Source of the DNA: Fremontodendron californicum
Taxonomy: Eukaryota > Streptophyta > Magnoliopsida > Malvales > Malvaceae
DNA length: 64,000 nt
NCBI GenBank assembly: GCA_030761205.1
Contig: JAULJL010000040.1
Location: 15,012,603-15,076,602 of the forward strand
Reading direction: 5' to 3'
Numbering within the stretch: position 1 is the stretch's first letter; each line of letters opens with the position of its first letter. The notes below the pieces were generated by a model. The model was not told the origin of the DNA. It searched no databases and saw nothing but the letters and a program-made list of their open reading frames with translations. This document shows, piece after piece, positions 1 through 12,107 of this stretch. The position numbers were made by a program, and so were the translations under genes.

Positions 1-229
1 CCTAACTCTTCGTCCCTTTTTGTTTTAATACGGTGATAAAATCATGTAGTTAAATGCATTAGACTTCCTTACATGGAATTCTTGTTAATAAATACAGGAC
101 TAAAGAAGGAAATTTTCTCTTGTACAAACAGCATAGGATCCTTTAAATAAATGGAACCTAACCCAAAGTAAAAGTGAAAAGAAAAAAAAAAAAAAAAAAA
201 AAAGAATTGAGGAAGTATATTTAAAGCAC

Positions 230-3200
230 CTCAGAAAATTCCTGATTTGAAATTCCATCAATCGAGACAACCTCTTCCTTGTCTAAATTTAATATCTCAA
301 GCATGACATCAGTTGTCCTTTCGCCTATTTTATATGGTTCAGCCACCTTGCTGGTACCTGCAAACAAAAATTATTAGTGAATGTCTACAATAAACAAATT
401 ACAAGGAATTCTAGGAGCCTTGCTTATATAAGTTAATACCTACGACTTGGACAAGTCTATACATATCTTGCTTCTGATAGCTACCAGGAATTCTTATCCT
501 TACAAATGAACCAACAACCTTGTCATTGAATTTGTCAGCATCATCAATCAAGTTCTCCATCAAATTACGCTTCAAGTAGATCAAGTTCACATTATGAACA
601 TCAATCGCAGCAAATTCATCTGGATTTGCCTTTTGTCCTTTCTCATCAACCTTTTTACAAGTTTTACATCTCTTATCATTGGCAATTATGGGTTGACCAT
701 CATTGTTCCCATTAACAGCCAATTGGGTAGCAACAGCTTTGGTATCTCCGCCTCTAATGGTATCAATGGCCCTCGAATGATCTTGGATGAGAAAGTGTGA
801 TTCAAGAAGCTTTAACATTTCAAAGTGGCCCACCCTTGCTTTTCCAAACAATTTTATAAGCCTTGAATCACAGACAATGTACGATTTCTGGCAAGGATCA
901 CGAAGATTGCTTCTTGTTATGTACTCAAGCAAAAGTGCCTGGACATCAAAACGAGAGATCATAGATATATCACCATTTTTCATGTGTGCCACAAATTCAA
1001 GAAGCTCCTTTGTAGCCCAATTTGTGCCTTCAGGCAAAGGCATCCCTTTCATAACACCCGTCCTTTCCGCTTCTAGAGATTCAACTTTGTTCAAAAACTT
1101 CTGTTGCTCCATCGTTTTTCTTCTCTTGGAATAACTTGCTCCTAGGTCTCCAAAAGACTTTTCCCTGTTACCACCTTTAGCATTACTACCATTATTAACT
1201 TCACCTGATGACTCTCCCTTAGGAACCATGATAGCAATTTCTTTCCAGGGATTTTTAGCTTTAGTAAGCTCATCTAAACTTAAAGATAGCTTCTCTTTCA
1301 AGAAAATCCAATACACCTTGAAGAGATACTCCCAACTAGTTTTGTCATCAAAATCCACTTGAACCTGCACATTATAATTAAAAGGCCTTTAAGGTTAGAC
1401 AAAAGCTCTCTACTCTTCAACAATCTAAGCATGCCAAATACAATAGTTACCAAACAAGGAAGCACAACTAATGGAAAAAAGCTATGAGACGTTCAAAAAG
1501 AAATCAATTGTATAAGGCATAGTTAATCATACCATTTCCTTATTTCCTAATGCGCTGTCTTCAATCAGCATTACAGTTCTCATGCACGTTCCACAAAATC
1601 CTTTATTTCCTCTTAAATTCACGTAATCAGCATCTTTAGTGCAATTCTTGCACAAGGAATATGTACAAGTATAGCACATATAATATGAAGCTTTCTGACA
1701 AGTGCTACATATATGCCACCCTGAAATGTAACATATAGAACACCAGAAAATTAATGAAACAACAACTTAATCATTGAAACTTACTAATAATTTAGATAAA
1801 AATGTTAGAACAATAACTAATCAAGAAGCAAGAGTCCAAGTCAATGAACAGACATGGAAGCTACCATTCACTATACACGTGGAGACAGTATGATATTATA
1901 TTGAGATAAAAAAAAAAAAAAAAAAAGTAATGTGACAACTATCCCAGAAAATTCAAGTCAATGAGAGACATGAAAAGCCACCATTTGATAGGCACATGTT
2001 AATGGTATGCTATAATATCATAATTGAGATAAATATAGTAATCCAATAACCACTCGAGAACAAAGAATCCAAACCAATGACAGACATGGAAAGCAACCAT
2101 TTGACATGCATGTGTAACAGTACGACAGAACAATAGTTAATTAACTGTGAAGCAAGTAAAGAGGAACATGAATCTAGATAACAGTAACACAAGCTTCAAC
2201 ACTTCCCAGAACAAAGAACTAACTAAAATGCAACATACCACAGTTCCATTTCGCCTTTGATTTAAAGAATGCCTCGTCCCTTTTGATACAGGCTGGATGG
2301 TATGCCTTAGGACAGCCCCTGACACGTAAAATCCCATATAGTTAACCAAGTAAACAGCACAAATGCAAAAGAAAAATGATACATAAGCCAAACTAAAGAA
2401 AAGAAGATTAAAAATAAACCAACATTCTGTTGCCAAAAGAAGACCATGAATTGCAATATATGAATTATTAGTACCATAAAATAAAGAAAGATCGGCGGCA
2501 TCGGCATAGAACATCCACATTTAATAGAAATTAACTCAAGTTCAAATCTGCCTAAATAAAAAGCTCACATAAGCTCAATTGAGCAAAAGGTTAATAAATT
2601 TTCAGCCTAACTTGGCAAAACTTTGAAGTTCAATCAAACAATAAATTAGTTTTCACCTTAACTAACTAAAACTTTCTTTTATTTTCCTACATTTTCTGAT
2701 CAACCAAACAGAAAAGAAAAACAATATAAAAAACAGTGGCGGATCTTGACAATTGATTTTTTTGGAGTCGATTAATATTATATATTTTTTCTCATTAAGG
2801 CATATCCTATTATATTTATTAATTAAAAGAAATATATATGCAAACTATATAGGAACAAAAGGTAAATAGGTTCATAAAATAAAACAAAATCACTATGACA
2901 ACATTAAAATTTTAAGAATAACAAGATTTTCAGATCAATGGTACTATGGTAGAATTACTAATTCCACAATCCTTCAATGAATTATGAGAACTTTCTTGAT
3001 TCTTTTGGCATTTTAAAATTGAAATAAAAAAGTATAAATAAATCAATCGTTAAACAATACATATTTTTGTGTTAAAACAAAAAATAAATAAATATACTCT
3101 TAAAAGAATAAAGTTGAAACCTTAAAACGATAAGTTACGCTGTTTTTCTAATTATACTTCTAATTTTGGAATAAATTTACTATTAGATTTCAAATTTTGG

Positions 3201-4367
3201 AACAATTAAAAAATATTTAGTAGAAAATTCTATTAGAAATTGTTTTACAGTTTAAAAAATAATTTTGAAAATGGTATGATAAGAGAAAAACAACTATGAA
3301 ACTAAAATTCGAATTTTTTAATTTTATTTATTCTTTTTTATCATGTTGTTTTAAATTAAATATAATGTCACATAATCCGAATTTGTTATTTTATTTTTCT
3401 TATTTCATGACATTTTCTACTACATATAAATATCAAATTATGCTTTTTCAATTGGTTTTGGACTTTACTTTCCTTCTATGTTTTTAAGTTTTTTTTTTTT
3501 AATTATAAATTTTTATCGAATATTTTTTAATTGCTTCAAAATTTGAATAGTAAATTTATTCCAAAATTAAAAATATAGTCATAAAATTGCAAAAGTTAAA
3601 AAAATTAGTGATAAAATAGGAAACACATTGATACTTAGGTTGGAGTGTTGGAGTTTTATTGAGAAAAGTTAAAATTTATTTGGATTTTGTTAAATTCACA
3701 TGATTGTAACTTGATTTAAGGGTTTGTAAGTAATTATTGATGGATGATAAATAGACAAATACATAGCATTGTGATTTTAACCCTTCATAAAATTTAAGTT
3801 TGAAACCACAAAAAATAATTTGACAATTTTATCTTGTAGTGGTCAATTTAAATTTATTATTTAATATATATATATAAAGGAGTTTTTAAAATTTTGGTCT
3901 AGCTCCTATTACAGAAACAGAAATTTCCAAACTCACCGGCGATCACAAAGCACGAGACTCCCGCCATCGAAGCATATAAAGCAAACGTCTTCTTCATCCT
4001 TATTCTTCCTTTGAGGCGGTGGCGCCGATGACGACATGATTCTCGCCTGATTCCTCGGCGGCCTTCCCCGCCTCCGCTTCCCCGCGCTCATCATCTCAAC
4101 AACTTTGACTCCATTCCCTGCCCCCGTCTCCAACGTAGCACCACCATCTCCTCGAACCGCCGCCACGTCAGCGTTTCCAACGAGCTGCAAATCGTCCATC
4201 TCCGGAACCTTCTGGCATTGATCGACGCTCATGAACTCTACTCCTTGTAAAGAATCACGATTCAAACTATTACTATCATTACCAACATCACCGCAGCCGC
4301 CGACGTTGTCTTGTAAACAAGGCTTATACAGAGCCGTTGTGGATTCTACTTGTTGACAATTTTCCAT
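230..4367 (-). CDS. PHD-SWIB-Plus3 domain protein (NERD / zinc finger CCCH 19/44-like), N-terminal part
   Basis: Five coding exons on the minus strand: 4367-3937, 2318-2239, 1720-1533, 1364-440 and 357-230. All have GT-AG borders and join in phase to 584 codons; the donor at 229 shows the gene runs off the left edge. Domains in order: a low-complexity start with a basic AT-hook-like RRRGRPPR motif; a Cys-rich PHD-type finger split over exons 1-3 (residues about 128-215; CFICFDGG, then CPKAYHPAC, then CSTC, CYTC and CGTC pairs); a SWIB domain (about 350-430); and the start of a Plus3 domain (from about 485). This order is that of Arabidopsis NERD and the At2g18090-type proteins, which also have a GYF domain expected beyond the edge. 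Family members read histone tails and, for NERD, act in small-RNA-directed chromatin silencing; that role is inferred here. The start ATG is the first of this exon after an AT-rich 5' leader. Confidence 0.9.
2319..3936 (-). other. large intron 1 of the PHD-SWIB gene
   Basis: A 1.6-kb AT-rich intron between exons 1 and 2. It holds no coding signal. Near 2733 there is a CAGTGGCGGATCTTGAC end that resembles the start of a common plant MITE (a CAGTGGCGGAGCC-type terminus); a second diverged copy of that family may lie near 28930-29140. Confidence 0.6.
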
Positions 4368-6090
4368 GAAAAAAAATTGAAAATAAATATTCAAAAAAAA
4401 TTATATATAAATATATATACAGTATATCTCTTTCTGAGAAGAGTTTTTTTTATATATATATTTTCTTTGACGTGAACAAAAAAATAAATTTTAAAAAATA
4501 AGTGAAACCCTAGCGATGGAATTGGGGTTGGGGAGTGGTGGAGCTGTTGTGAGTAGTTGGCACATGGAAATGGACTGAGAAGGGATGTAAGAAGGCATTG
4601 TTTGGGAGGAAAAGGTTTAATTAACTTAAAATCCTTTTAAAAAGTTGTCTTTCAAAGATTGGAGGAAGAAAGGAGGACACTTGGTCGGTTGATTGGATAG
4701 GGGGAAGGAGAGGAGAGCGCCAAACGCGGCTCATTGGGTTGGGCGTTTGGGAGAAGGGGTGGGGGCTGGTCCGATCGAGTTGAGTGTTTGAGTCACTAAT
4801 CTTTGCTGCTCTTAAGCACCACGTGGTTAGTCGGCGTAAGTACCGATTTGGACCCCTCCTTTGGAAATTTTTTTTTTTTAAATTTTTAATTTACTCTTTA
4901 ATCTCAATTCTTATGTAGAATTGCTTGTTAAAAAAATTTTGGTTGAAAAATATATATTTTAGAAGTGCGATGAAATAAATATAATTTAAAAATATTAAAT
5001 ATTTAATATTATTGTAAAAAATGTTGTAATGGATTGAAACATTTAAAAAGATATATATAAAATATAATAGTTAGAATAATGAGGATAATAAATTATTTGA
5101 CTTCAAAAATGCGAATTTAAACCACAAAGACAGAAGTATCAAAATTTTGGTTCTCGATCTAGATTTTAAAATCAAGTTTTTGAATAAAAAACCAAAATTT
5201 TTATTTATTTGTCATTGAGGTTATAATGAAACACAATTTTGACCTCAAAATTTTTATCAACCTCAATATTAAACGCAAATTTAAATGAAGAAACATCCAA
5301 TTTTCATGCACTTAATTTATGTGTGGAAGACATTACATATCTAAATTTTTTTAAACTTGTGATTTTAAAATTTTGTTCAATATGCATATAATTTGATGCT
5401 CATTTGATATTTTATTCAAACTAGAATTATGTATCACCTTGTAGTGAAAGAAAAAAAATTGTGTAAAAAATAAAAAGTTATTTATTATAATTTTTAGAAA
5501 GTAATTAGTTTTACGATAGTTTTTTAAAATCAGGTAGTTTTTAAGAAAGATAAATAATTTATTTTTAAAAATATATTATATAAAAATATTAAAAAACAAA
5601 ATATCCTTATATTATCATTTGATACAATAATTTAGTTTAATTTTTTTGTACTTTGTATAAATAATTAATGTCATTTAACTCCATAACACCAAATTTAATC
5701 TACCTTTTATTAATATTATAGATGCTATAACTGATTTACCTATCTCTAAAACTCTCCCCATTTTGGACTTTCCTTGTTCCTTTGTTTAAAATTTAATACC
5801 ATAAAAACATGAGTTGTTTCATTAAGGAAGTAAGAACAGCTCAACGTGTAAATCATTGTATTAATAGTTTTTATTTTTCAAAAAAATTATAGTAATTAAC
5901 TGCAAAAGTAGTGTAAAAACAATGAAAACAACGTTCAAAAGTTGTAACTACAATTAAATTGTAGTTTTTCAACTTAAAATCTTTTTAACGAGAGAAAAAA
6001 AAAAGTAATAAGTTAGTCGACCTTTTAATGACAAAAAATATTAAAAAGTGTCATTAAATATTGATTAATGTGGTATTTATAAAATGAGAA
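4368..6090. other. intergenic: PHD-SWIB gene promoter side, then AT-rich spacer
   Basis: Positions 4368-4850 hold the presumed 5' UTR and promoter of the minus-strand gene, with TATA-like stretches at 4395-4460 and a GC-richer block at 4660-4850. From 4860 to 6090 the sequence is AT-rich, with no credible ORF or RNA gene. Confidence 0.5.
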
Positions 6091-6095
6091 AATAT

Positions 6096-6643
6096 TGTTG
6101 TGCGGAACTAAAACGAGATTACTAAAACCGATAAAAAACACACTGAAAAAACACCGATAATTTTACGTGGTTCGGCCAATATGCCTACGTCCACGGGAGG
6201 AGGAGCAAAGCTTTGTATTTATCGGAGATGGAGTATTACACGAGATACGTATTACAAGTGCTCTCTATAGCACACACTCAACCGGGAGGGGCTCTCTCTA
6301 GAGCTCTCACATCTCTACCGGGAGGGAGCTCTTGAAGCTCACCTTTGGAGCTCTCCAACTCTATCTCACTCACACTCTCTCACTCACTCATTTTTCTCTC
6401 TCACTCTACATGGCCTTTTATAGGCACCATCCATGGTGTGAACACATAGCTAGTGGCAAACAAAGTAGTCACCATCAACTATCATGGTGGAAACACATAG
6501 CTAGTGGCAAACAAAGTAGCCACCATTCACCAACTATCTTGGTCTACCATCCACCAACTATGGTTGGTGGTAGCCTCCATTATTGACCTTGGTTGGTGGC
6601 TTTGGTGGAAGCTTCCTTGGTTAACTTTGAGCCATATTCAACA
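6096..6643 (-). repeat. 3' LTR of the degenerate Copia element
   Basis: This 548-bp copy matches 10074-10625 nearly base for base, apart from a 4-bp deletion near 6475 and a few substitutions. On the minus strand it begins TGTTGAATATGG and ends CCGCACAACA. It is followed on its inner side by a purine-rich tract. Confidence 0.93.
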
Positions 6644-6656
6644 ATCTCCACCTTGG
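6644..6656 (-). other. polypurine tract of the degenerate Copia element
   Basis: Read on the minus strand, the bases directly before the 3' LTR are AAGGTGGAGAT, the usual plus-strand primer tract of Copia elements. Confidence 0.7.
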
Positions 6657-6973
6657 CGAGAATCCACAGAGAGAATTCACAGATCAGAGCTTCCTCCTTT
6701 CTCCTTCAGGTGTCATGTACACCATTACACACATCAGGGCACCTACTGCATTGGCATGATCCATCAATGCACTGAGCCTGAGTCAATTTTTCTGTCTACT
6801 TCCCAAGAATTTTCTTAGCTTCTCCAAGATCATCTCGAACTCTGAGCTCAGTTGAGCCTTCAGCCTGTCGATCTCCACCTTTCCTTTTTCAGCAGATAGA
6901 CAAATGATCCATCTTGAAGTTTTCGGAAATAAACACAGTGATCAAATTGACTGTGTGTGTACTTTTCATCCTG

Positions 6974-8110
6974 TCATGAAACAGTCCAACCGTTTATACA
7001 GCTGTCACGGGATTGTTTCAGACCATACAGTGACCGGTTCAACTTGCTTTTGTAATCTTTGCGACCGGGGACTCCAAAACCATCTGGTTGAGTCATATAA
7101 ATTTCCTCCTCTAAGGAACCATGGAGGAATGCAGTTTTTACATCAAGTTGAACTATCTCTAGGTTATACAGTGCTACTAAAGCCAATAAGATCCGAATAG
7201 ATGCATGCTTAACAACAGGTGAAAATACCTCATTGTAGTCTATTCCTTCTTTTTGAGCCTAACCTTTGGCTACCAATCTGGCTTTGTATCTGATGCTGTC
7301 TTTGCCGGTAGCACTCTCCTTTTTGGCAAAGACCCATTTGCACCCAATTATTCTTTTGAGTGTTTGGAAGTGGAACCAACTTCCAAGTCTGATTTTGATG
7401 AAGTGATGTCATCTCTTCATCCATCGCCTCCTTCCACTGGGCATGCTCAGGGCTGTTTACAGCTTCTTTGTAATTGATCAGAACATCATCATCAATTACT
7501 CGAAGGGCGTATGCCACCATGTCTGTGTACCGAGCAGGTTTCCGAATATGTCTATTCGGTCTACTGGTGGCAACTGATTCAAATTGCTGAAAGGTTTCTG
7601 GTGATGACTCATCCACTTCAGTTAAGGTGTCATCAGATTCTGGTTCAGATTCATCGGAATTTTGACCAGCATCTTCTGATTCAAACTCCACCTGCTTTAG
7701 AGAATCTTGGTTCACATTCTCTGGAGTTGACAGTTTCAGCATTACAGATTCGTCAAAGGCAACATCTCGGCTTACGATGACTTTCTTTGACTCAGGGTTC
7801 CACAGTCGGACTGCCTTTACTCCTTCACTAAAGCCCAAGAAGACAGCTTTCATGGCTCTAGGATCCAGTTAAGCATCCGAAAAAACAACCGATCCGGTTT
7901 TAAGACTCTACCTCTAAGGATTTTCCAATCCATGCATCCAATGCTGTAGAGGGTAGTCAGTTGATACTCTAAGAGGCCAAGCCTCTACTCAAAATGCCTC
8001 TCTCAAGCCTCACTGAGATAACTCGAACTCTATCAACCAAAGTTCTAATCATCCGTTCTGCACCTCCATTCTATCATGGAGTGCCCGGAGCTTCAAAGTG
8101 TCTGATCTTC
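6974..8110 (-). pseudogene. Copia pol remnants (integrase C-terminus and reverse transcriptase)
   Basis: Minus-strand fragments carry recognisable Copia pol motifs in several frames. About 8110-7860 resembles the end of the integrase core, around its catalytic Glu, with frame breaks. 7853-7270 runs from the integrase tail (FLGFSEGVKAVRLW, then VIVSRDVAFDE) through the linker to the reverse-transcriptase start (QWKEAMDEEMTSL). 7186-6974 contains LDVKTAFLHGSLEEEIYMTQ and YGLKQS. There is no YVDD box and no RNase H. Frameshifts and a deletion mean no functional product. Confidence 0.85.
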
Positions 8111-8166
8111 ACTTTGAGAAACGGATAATCGCCAATATCAGATCTCAGTATTTTGAGCTTTTTACT

Positions 8167-8340
8167 GGTCTGGACGGGATCTTCACCTCCTACTGTGGAT
8201 GGGATCTTCACCGTCTACTGGACTAGAGGGGTCTTCACCTCCTACTAGACAGGATCTTCATTGTCTACTGGACGGGATCTCCACCGTCTACTGGACGGGG
8301 TCTTCACCTCCTACTGGACAAGATCTTCACTGTCTACTGG
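8167..8340. repeat. irregular short-period tandem repeat inside the Copia element
   Basis: Variants of GGACGGGATCTTCACCTCCTACT alternate with CACTGTCTACT-type half units of roughly 23-28 bp. It is the irregular left flank of the longer arrays that follow. Confidence 0.7.
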
Positions 8341-8830
8341 ACTGTCGCGGATTAACAGGAATCTTCTCCTATATAGGATATCCACCGCCTACTGGTCCTT
8401 CGCGGATTAACTGGATTCTTCTCCTTGATAGGATATCCACCACCTACTGGACTTTTGCGAATTAACAGGATTCTTCTCCTAGATAGGATATCCACCGCCT
8501 ACTGGTCCTTCGCGGATTAACTGGATTCTTCTCCTAGATAGGATATCCACCGCCTACTGGACTGAGCCTACTGGTCCTTCGCGGATTAACTGGATTCTTC
8601 TCCTCGATAGGATATCCACCACCTACTGGACTTTTGCGGATTAACAGGATTCTTCTCCTAGATAGGATATCCACCGCCTACTGGTCCTTCGCGGATTAAC
8701 TGGATTCTTCTCCTAGATAGGATATCCACCGCCTACTGGATTGAGCCTACTGGTCCTTCGCGGATTAACTGGATTCTTCTCCTCGATAGGATATCCACCG
8801 CCTACTGGACTTTCGCGGATTAACTGGATT
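8341..8830. repeat. 55-bp minisatellite (array A)
   Basis: Tandem 55-bp units, each with CGCGGATTAAC, a TTCTTCTCCTAGATAGGATA core and a CCACCGCCTACTGG end. Some units carry an extra ACTGAGCCTACTGG insertion and neighbouring variants alternate, giving a weak higher-order pattern. About eight units are present. Confidence 0.85.
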
Positions 8831-9300
8831 GGACAGGATCTTCACCTCCTACTGGACGGGATCTTCACTGTCTATTGAACTGGACTGGATAGGATCTTCA
8901 TCTCCTACTGGACGGGATCTTCACTGTCTACTGAACTGGACTGGACAGGATCTTCACCTCCTACTGGAAAGGATCTTCACTGTCTACTGAACTGGACTGG
9001 ACAGGATCTTCACCTCCTACTAGACGGGATCTTCACTGTCTACTGAACTGGACTGGACAGGATCTTCACCTCCTACTGGACGGGATCTTCACTGTCTACT
9101 GAACTGGACTGGACAGGATCTTCACCTCCTACTAGACGGGATCTTCACTGTCTACTGAACTGGACTGGACAGGATCTTCACCTCCTACTGGACGGGATCT
9201 TCACTGTCTACTGAACTGGACTGGACAGGATCTTCACCTTCTACTGGACGGGATCTCCACCGTCTACCGGACTAGACGGGATCTTCACCTCCTACTGAAA
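8831..9300. repeat. 56-bp minisatellite (array B)
   Basis: Unit starts fall at 8831, 8887, 8943, 8999, 9055, 9111, 9167 and 9223, giving seven full 56-bp units and a diverged eighth. Each unit is a dimer of two GGATCTTCAC-containing half units followed by TGAACTGGACT. Units differ by only a few bases, so the expansion is recent. Confidence 0.9.
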
Positions 9301-9329
9301 GGGATCTTCACTGTCTACTGGTCCTTCGC

Positions 9330-9490
9330 GGACTCACAGGTCCAGTACTTCGCACTGCCACATGCCAAAGTTACGTGGTGCCATCAAATTTCTCCACCTC
9401 GAACTTTGCAGTGGTCATCGAGTTCTTTCTGATGTAAGAACTTGATGGTGCGCTGCTGGTTGTTTCAGTTGTCTCTAATGATTCTGCCAT
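9330..9490 (-). pseudogene. gag start of the degenerate Copia element, truncated
   Basis: From the ATG at 9490 the minus strand encodes a Copia-like gag N-terminus ending in TAKFEVEKFDGTT. A one-base shift then breaks the frame; the next residues (around MWQCEV in another frame) are still recognisable before the sequence runs into the 56-bp minisatellite. The rest of gag, including the zinc knuckle, is missing. Confidence 0.7.
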
Positions 9491-10057
9491 GGTAATAAAA
9501 CAAAATTACCAACTCAGAGTTTTTCCGTTACCTGTATGGAAAAAACGGATGCCGCGGTTGAGTCCGGAATAGTCGAAATAGCCAGGAACGGGTCCAACTG
9601 TGTAAATTTTGGACACACGGTGAATATTCTGCGAATATTCTGCTGCAGGTGGCTCGAAATGGACTCGGTTTAGCTCAACCGGCTCGGAAAAGTCTCGGAA
9701 TAGTGTTCTGAAACGGCTCAAAAAATGGCCCGAAAAAGTTGGTCGGAGCTACGACGGCGCGTGGGGCGCGTGCGGTGGCGCGTGCGGCGGCGCGTGGGCG
9801 CATGCAGGCTGGTGGTGACCGGCGCGTGGGCTTCACGCGCCTTCATCCTCTGGAGCGCGTGCGGCGCGTGGGCGAGTGAGGCCCACTCGCGATTCTTCTG
9901 GCGGCGCGTGTGGGCGCGTGCGGCCTCCTCTGGTGCTCCGGTTGATTCTGCTGCACTCCTCTCAACGACCTCTTCATCCTGGTATTTTCAAAACACAAAT
10001 TGGAGCACTTTTGAAAAAACGGACAGAATCGAACAAACTCGGTTTTACGTAAAATTT

Positions 10058-10070
10058 GGCTCTGATACCA
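10058..10070 (-). other. primer-binding site, degenerate Copia element
   Basis: The minus strand reads TGGTATCAGAGCC three bases inside the 5' LTR. It is complementary to the 3' end of plant initiator Met-tRNA and fixes the orientation of the element. Confidence 0.92.
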
Positions 10071-10073
10071 ATT

Positions 10074-10625
10074 TGTTGTGCGGAACTAAAACGAGATTAC
10101 TAAAACCGATAAAAAATACACTGAAAAAACACCGATAATTTTACGTGGTTCGGCCAATATGCCTACGTCCACGGGAGGAGGAGCAAAGCTTTGTATTTAT
10201 CGGAGATGGAGTATTACACGAGATACGTATTACAAGTGCTCTCTATAGCACACACTCAACCGGGAGGGGCTCTCTCTAGAGCTCTCACATCTCTACCGGG
10301 AGGGAGCTCTTGAAGCTCACCTTTGGAGCTCTCCAACTCTATCTCACTCACACTCTCTCACTCACTCATTTTTCTCTCTCACTCTACATGGCCTTTTATA
10401 GGCACCATCCATGGTGTGAACACATAGCTAGTGGCAAACAAAGTAGCCACCATCCACCAACTATCATGGTGGAAACACATAGCTAGTGGCAAACAAAGTA
10501 GCCACCATCCACCAACTATCTTGGTCTACCATCCACCAACTATGGTTGGTGGTAGCCTCCATTATTGACCTTGGTTGGTGGCTTTGGTGGAAGCTTCCTT
10601 GGTTAACTTTGAGCCATATTCAACA
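10074..10625 (-). repeat. 5' LTR of the degenerate Copia element
   Basis: This 552-bp LTR has a likely promoter TATA box, CTATAAAAGG on the minus strand at 10392-10401. It also contains an internal direct repeat built around CACATAGCTAGTGGCAAAC. Confidence 0.93.
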
Positions 10626-10630
10626 AATAT

Positions 10631-10985
10631 CTATTTATATTAGTGTAAAATTAAATTAATTTATACATTTTCATAATTTCTTATACGATTTATATTTGTT
10701 TAATTTGACCTTCGTATTTCATGTTCTATTCACGTAGATCATACACGTCGAGTTCTGAGTAAATTAAAAATGTCTAACTATTTGTTCCATATAAAAAACT
10801 TTCAACCGTTAAATACATATTGAAAAAAATAGTATTTTCGATCGATATAATAGAAATATTTGATCGATTCGAAACTTTACGTGCACGACGAATACAATTA
10901 TATTGTTAAATCCATGTTAAAATATAAATCGTATAAAATATTATAAAAGTGTGTAAAACTAATTTAATTTTACACTAGTGTAAGT
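10631..10985. repeat. MITE-like inverted repeat, left end split by the Copia insertion
   Basis: The left arm TTAGTGTAAAATTAAATTA continues into a TATACGATTTATATTT stretch. The right arm at about 10910-10985 is its imperfect reverse complement, ending TTTTACACTAGTGTAAGTGG. The right arm also matches GAGAAAATAT at 6086-6095, left of the Copia element, so the terminus was interrupted by that insertion. The middle contains GATCGATATAATAG and TGATCGATTCGAAAC. Confidence 0.7.
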
Positions 10986-12068
10986 GGATCTCTTCTCTTA
11001 TAAATTATATATATAATAATGTATTTTTTTAATTAAATAAAAATAAAGTATTAAATAAAAAATAAAAATAAAAATTATATAATCTTTAATTAATACCTAT
11101 AAGCACCTTTCTTTTTGTTAGGTATTGATAAAATGCTTGGTAACTATGTAGAAACGAAAACATAAATTAATTAATGCTTTTTAATTTCTATTCTGCCTAA
11201 GTTGGTCCAAATAATTTTTTGAGTGACCTCTTTTCTTTTACTTCTTCTTCTTTCCATAGATGAGTATTATCGTTAAATAAAAGAAATATTAAATTAGATC
11301 AATAGTTGCAATAGAAATTCTAATGTAATTGAGTATTTAAGTTGGTTTTAACATTTTCCTTAATTTCAATGTTAAGATTTTGATTTGTATTTTTTAATAA
11401 TTGTTATAAAAAATAAAACTAATAGTGCAAAAATAATACTATAATTGATTTTTAAATCAACAAATAATTAAAATGTAACATTGTTATATTACATAGATCA
11501 AAAACTTAAATCAAACCCAACCGTTAAGCATGTGGAATTCATTATTTAGAGGAGTACAATCTCAATTATTATCAACTACACAGAATCTCAAATATAAAAA
11601 ATAAAAACACTTAATCTTAACTCATATTTTCATCGTTCAATTATTTTTTTTTAATATTTTAAAAATTAGTGGGCATATGGATGATTAATTATTATTTTTA
11701 CTAAGACATGCAGTCTTATTCTGTCATATCTTTATTAGTCAAAACCAATAAAAATTCTTTCACATCTGATCTTAGCTCACTTGACTTCAAGTAATTGAAA
11801 AAGGGTTTTGCTTCATTCTTTTGAGTATATGCTACCTGCAACCCAATCCTTCCACTCAATCAATGAATACAATAAAATTTTGAAAATTTATCAAATATAT
11901 ATATTTACATTTGTTGGAATATGGGTCCTTTCTTGTTTTTCAAATTCATTAATACATTTACATAATATTATCTGATTTTTGATATAAATTGAGTTAAAAT
12001 TCAATTCCGAATAGAATTTCACATAAATGATATTGGAAGTCTATTGCTAATAAGATTGAGATATGTAC

Positions 12069-12107
<39 letters not shown>

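Larger units (their letters stand above)
6096..10625 (-). mobile_element. degenerate, probably non-autonomous Ty1/Copia LTR retrotransposon
   Basis: Two near-identical LTRs (6096-6643 and 10074-10625) start TGTTG and end CAACA and are bounded by a perfect 5-bp target duplication AATAT (6091-6095 and 10626-10630). A Met-tRNA primer site beside the right LTR shows the element reads on the minus strand. Only a gag start, part of integrase and part of reverse transcriptase can be recognised. Two minisatellites occupy the middle and no RNase H region is evident, so it could only move with enzymes supplied by another element. By eye the LTRs differ by about three substitutions and one 4-bp indel, which indicates recent insertion despite the ruined coding region. 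Confidence 0.93.

Noticed and set aside
6332..6818. Plus-strand open frames over the left LTR and adjoining internal region
   Set aside because: They are antisense to the Copia element, have no domain and consist largely of translated LTR repeats.
7253..7780. Plus-strand open frames at 7253-7477 and 7511-7780
   Set aside because: Both are antisense to recognisable Copia pol remnants on the minus strand.
8341..9300. Regularly spaced repeats resembling a CRISPR array
   Set aside because: Units are contiguous and vary along their whole length, with no conserved repeat and unique spacer; this is a eukaryotic minisatellite inside a retrotransposon.
9725..10138. 137-codon open frame on the plus strand rich in Arg, Ala and Trp
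   Set aside because: It lies in the GC-rich leader of the minus-strand Copia element and crosses into its LTR; the GCGCGTG repeats keep the frame open by composition.
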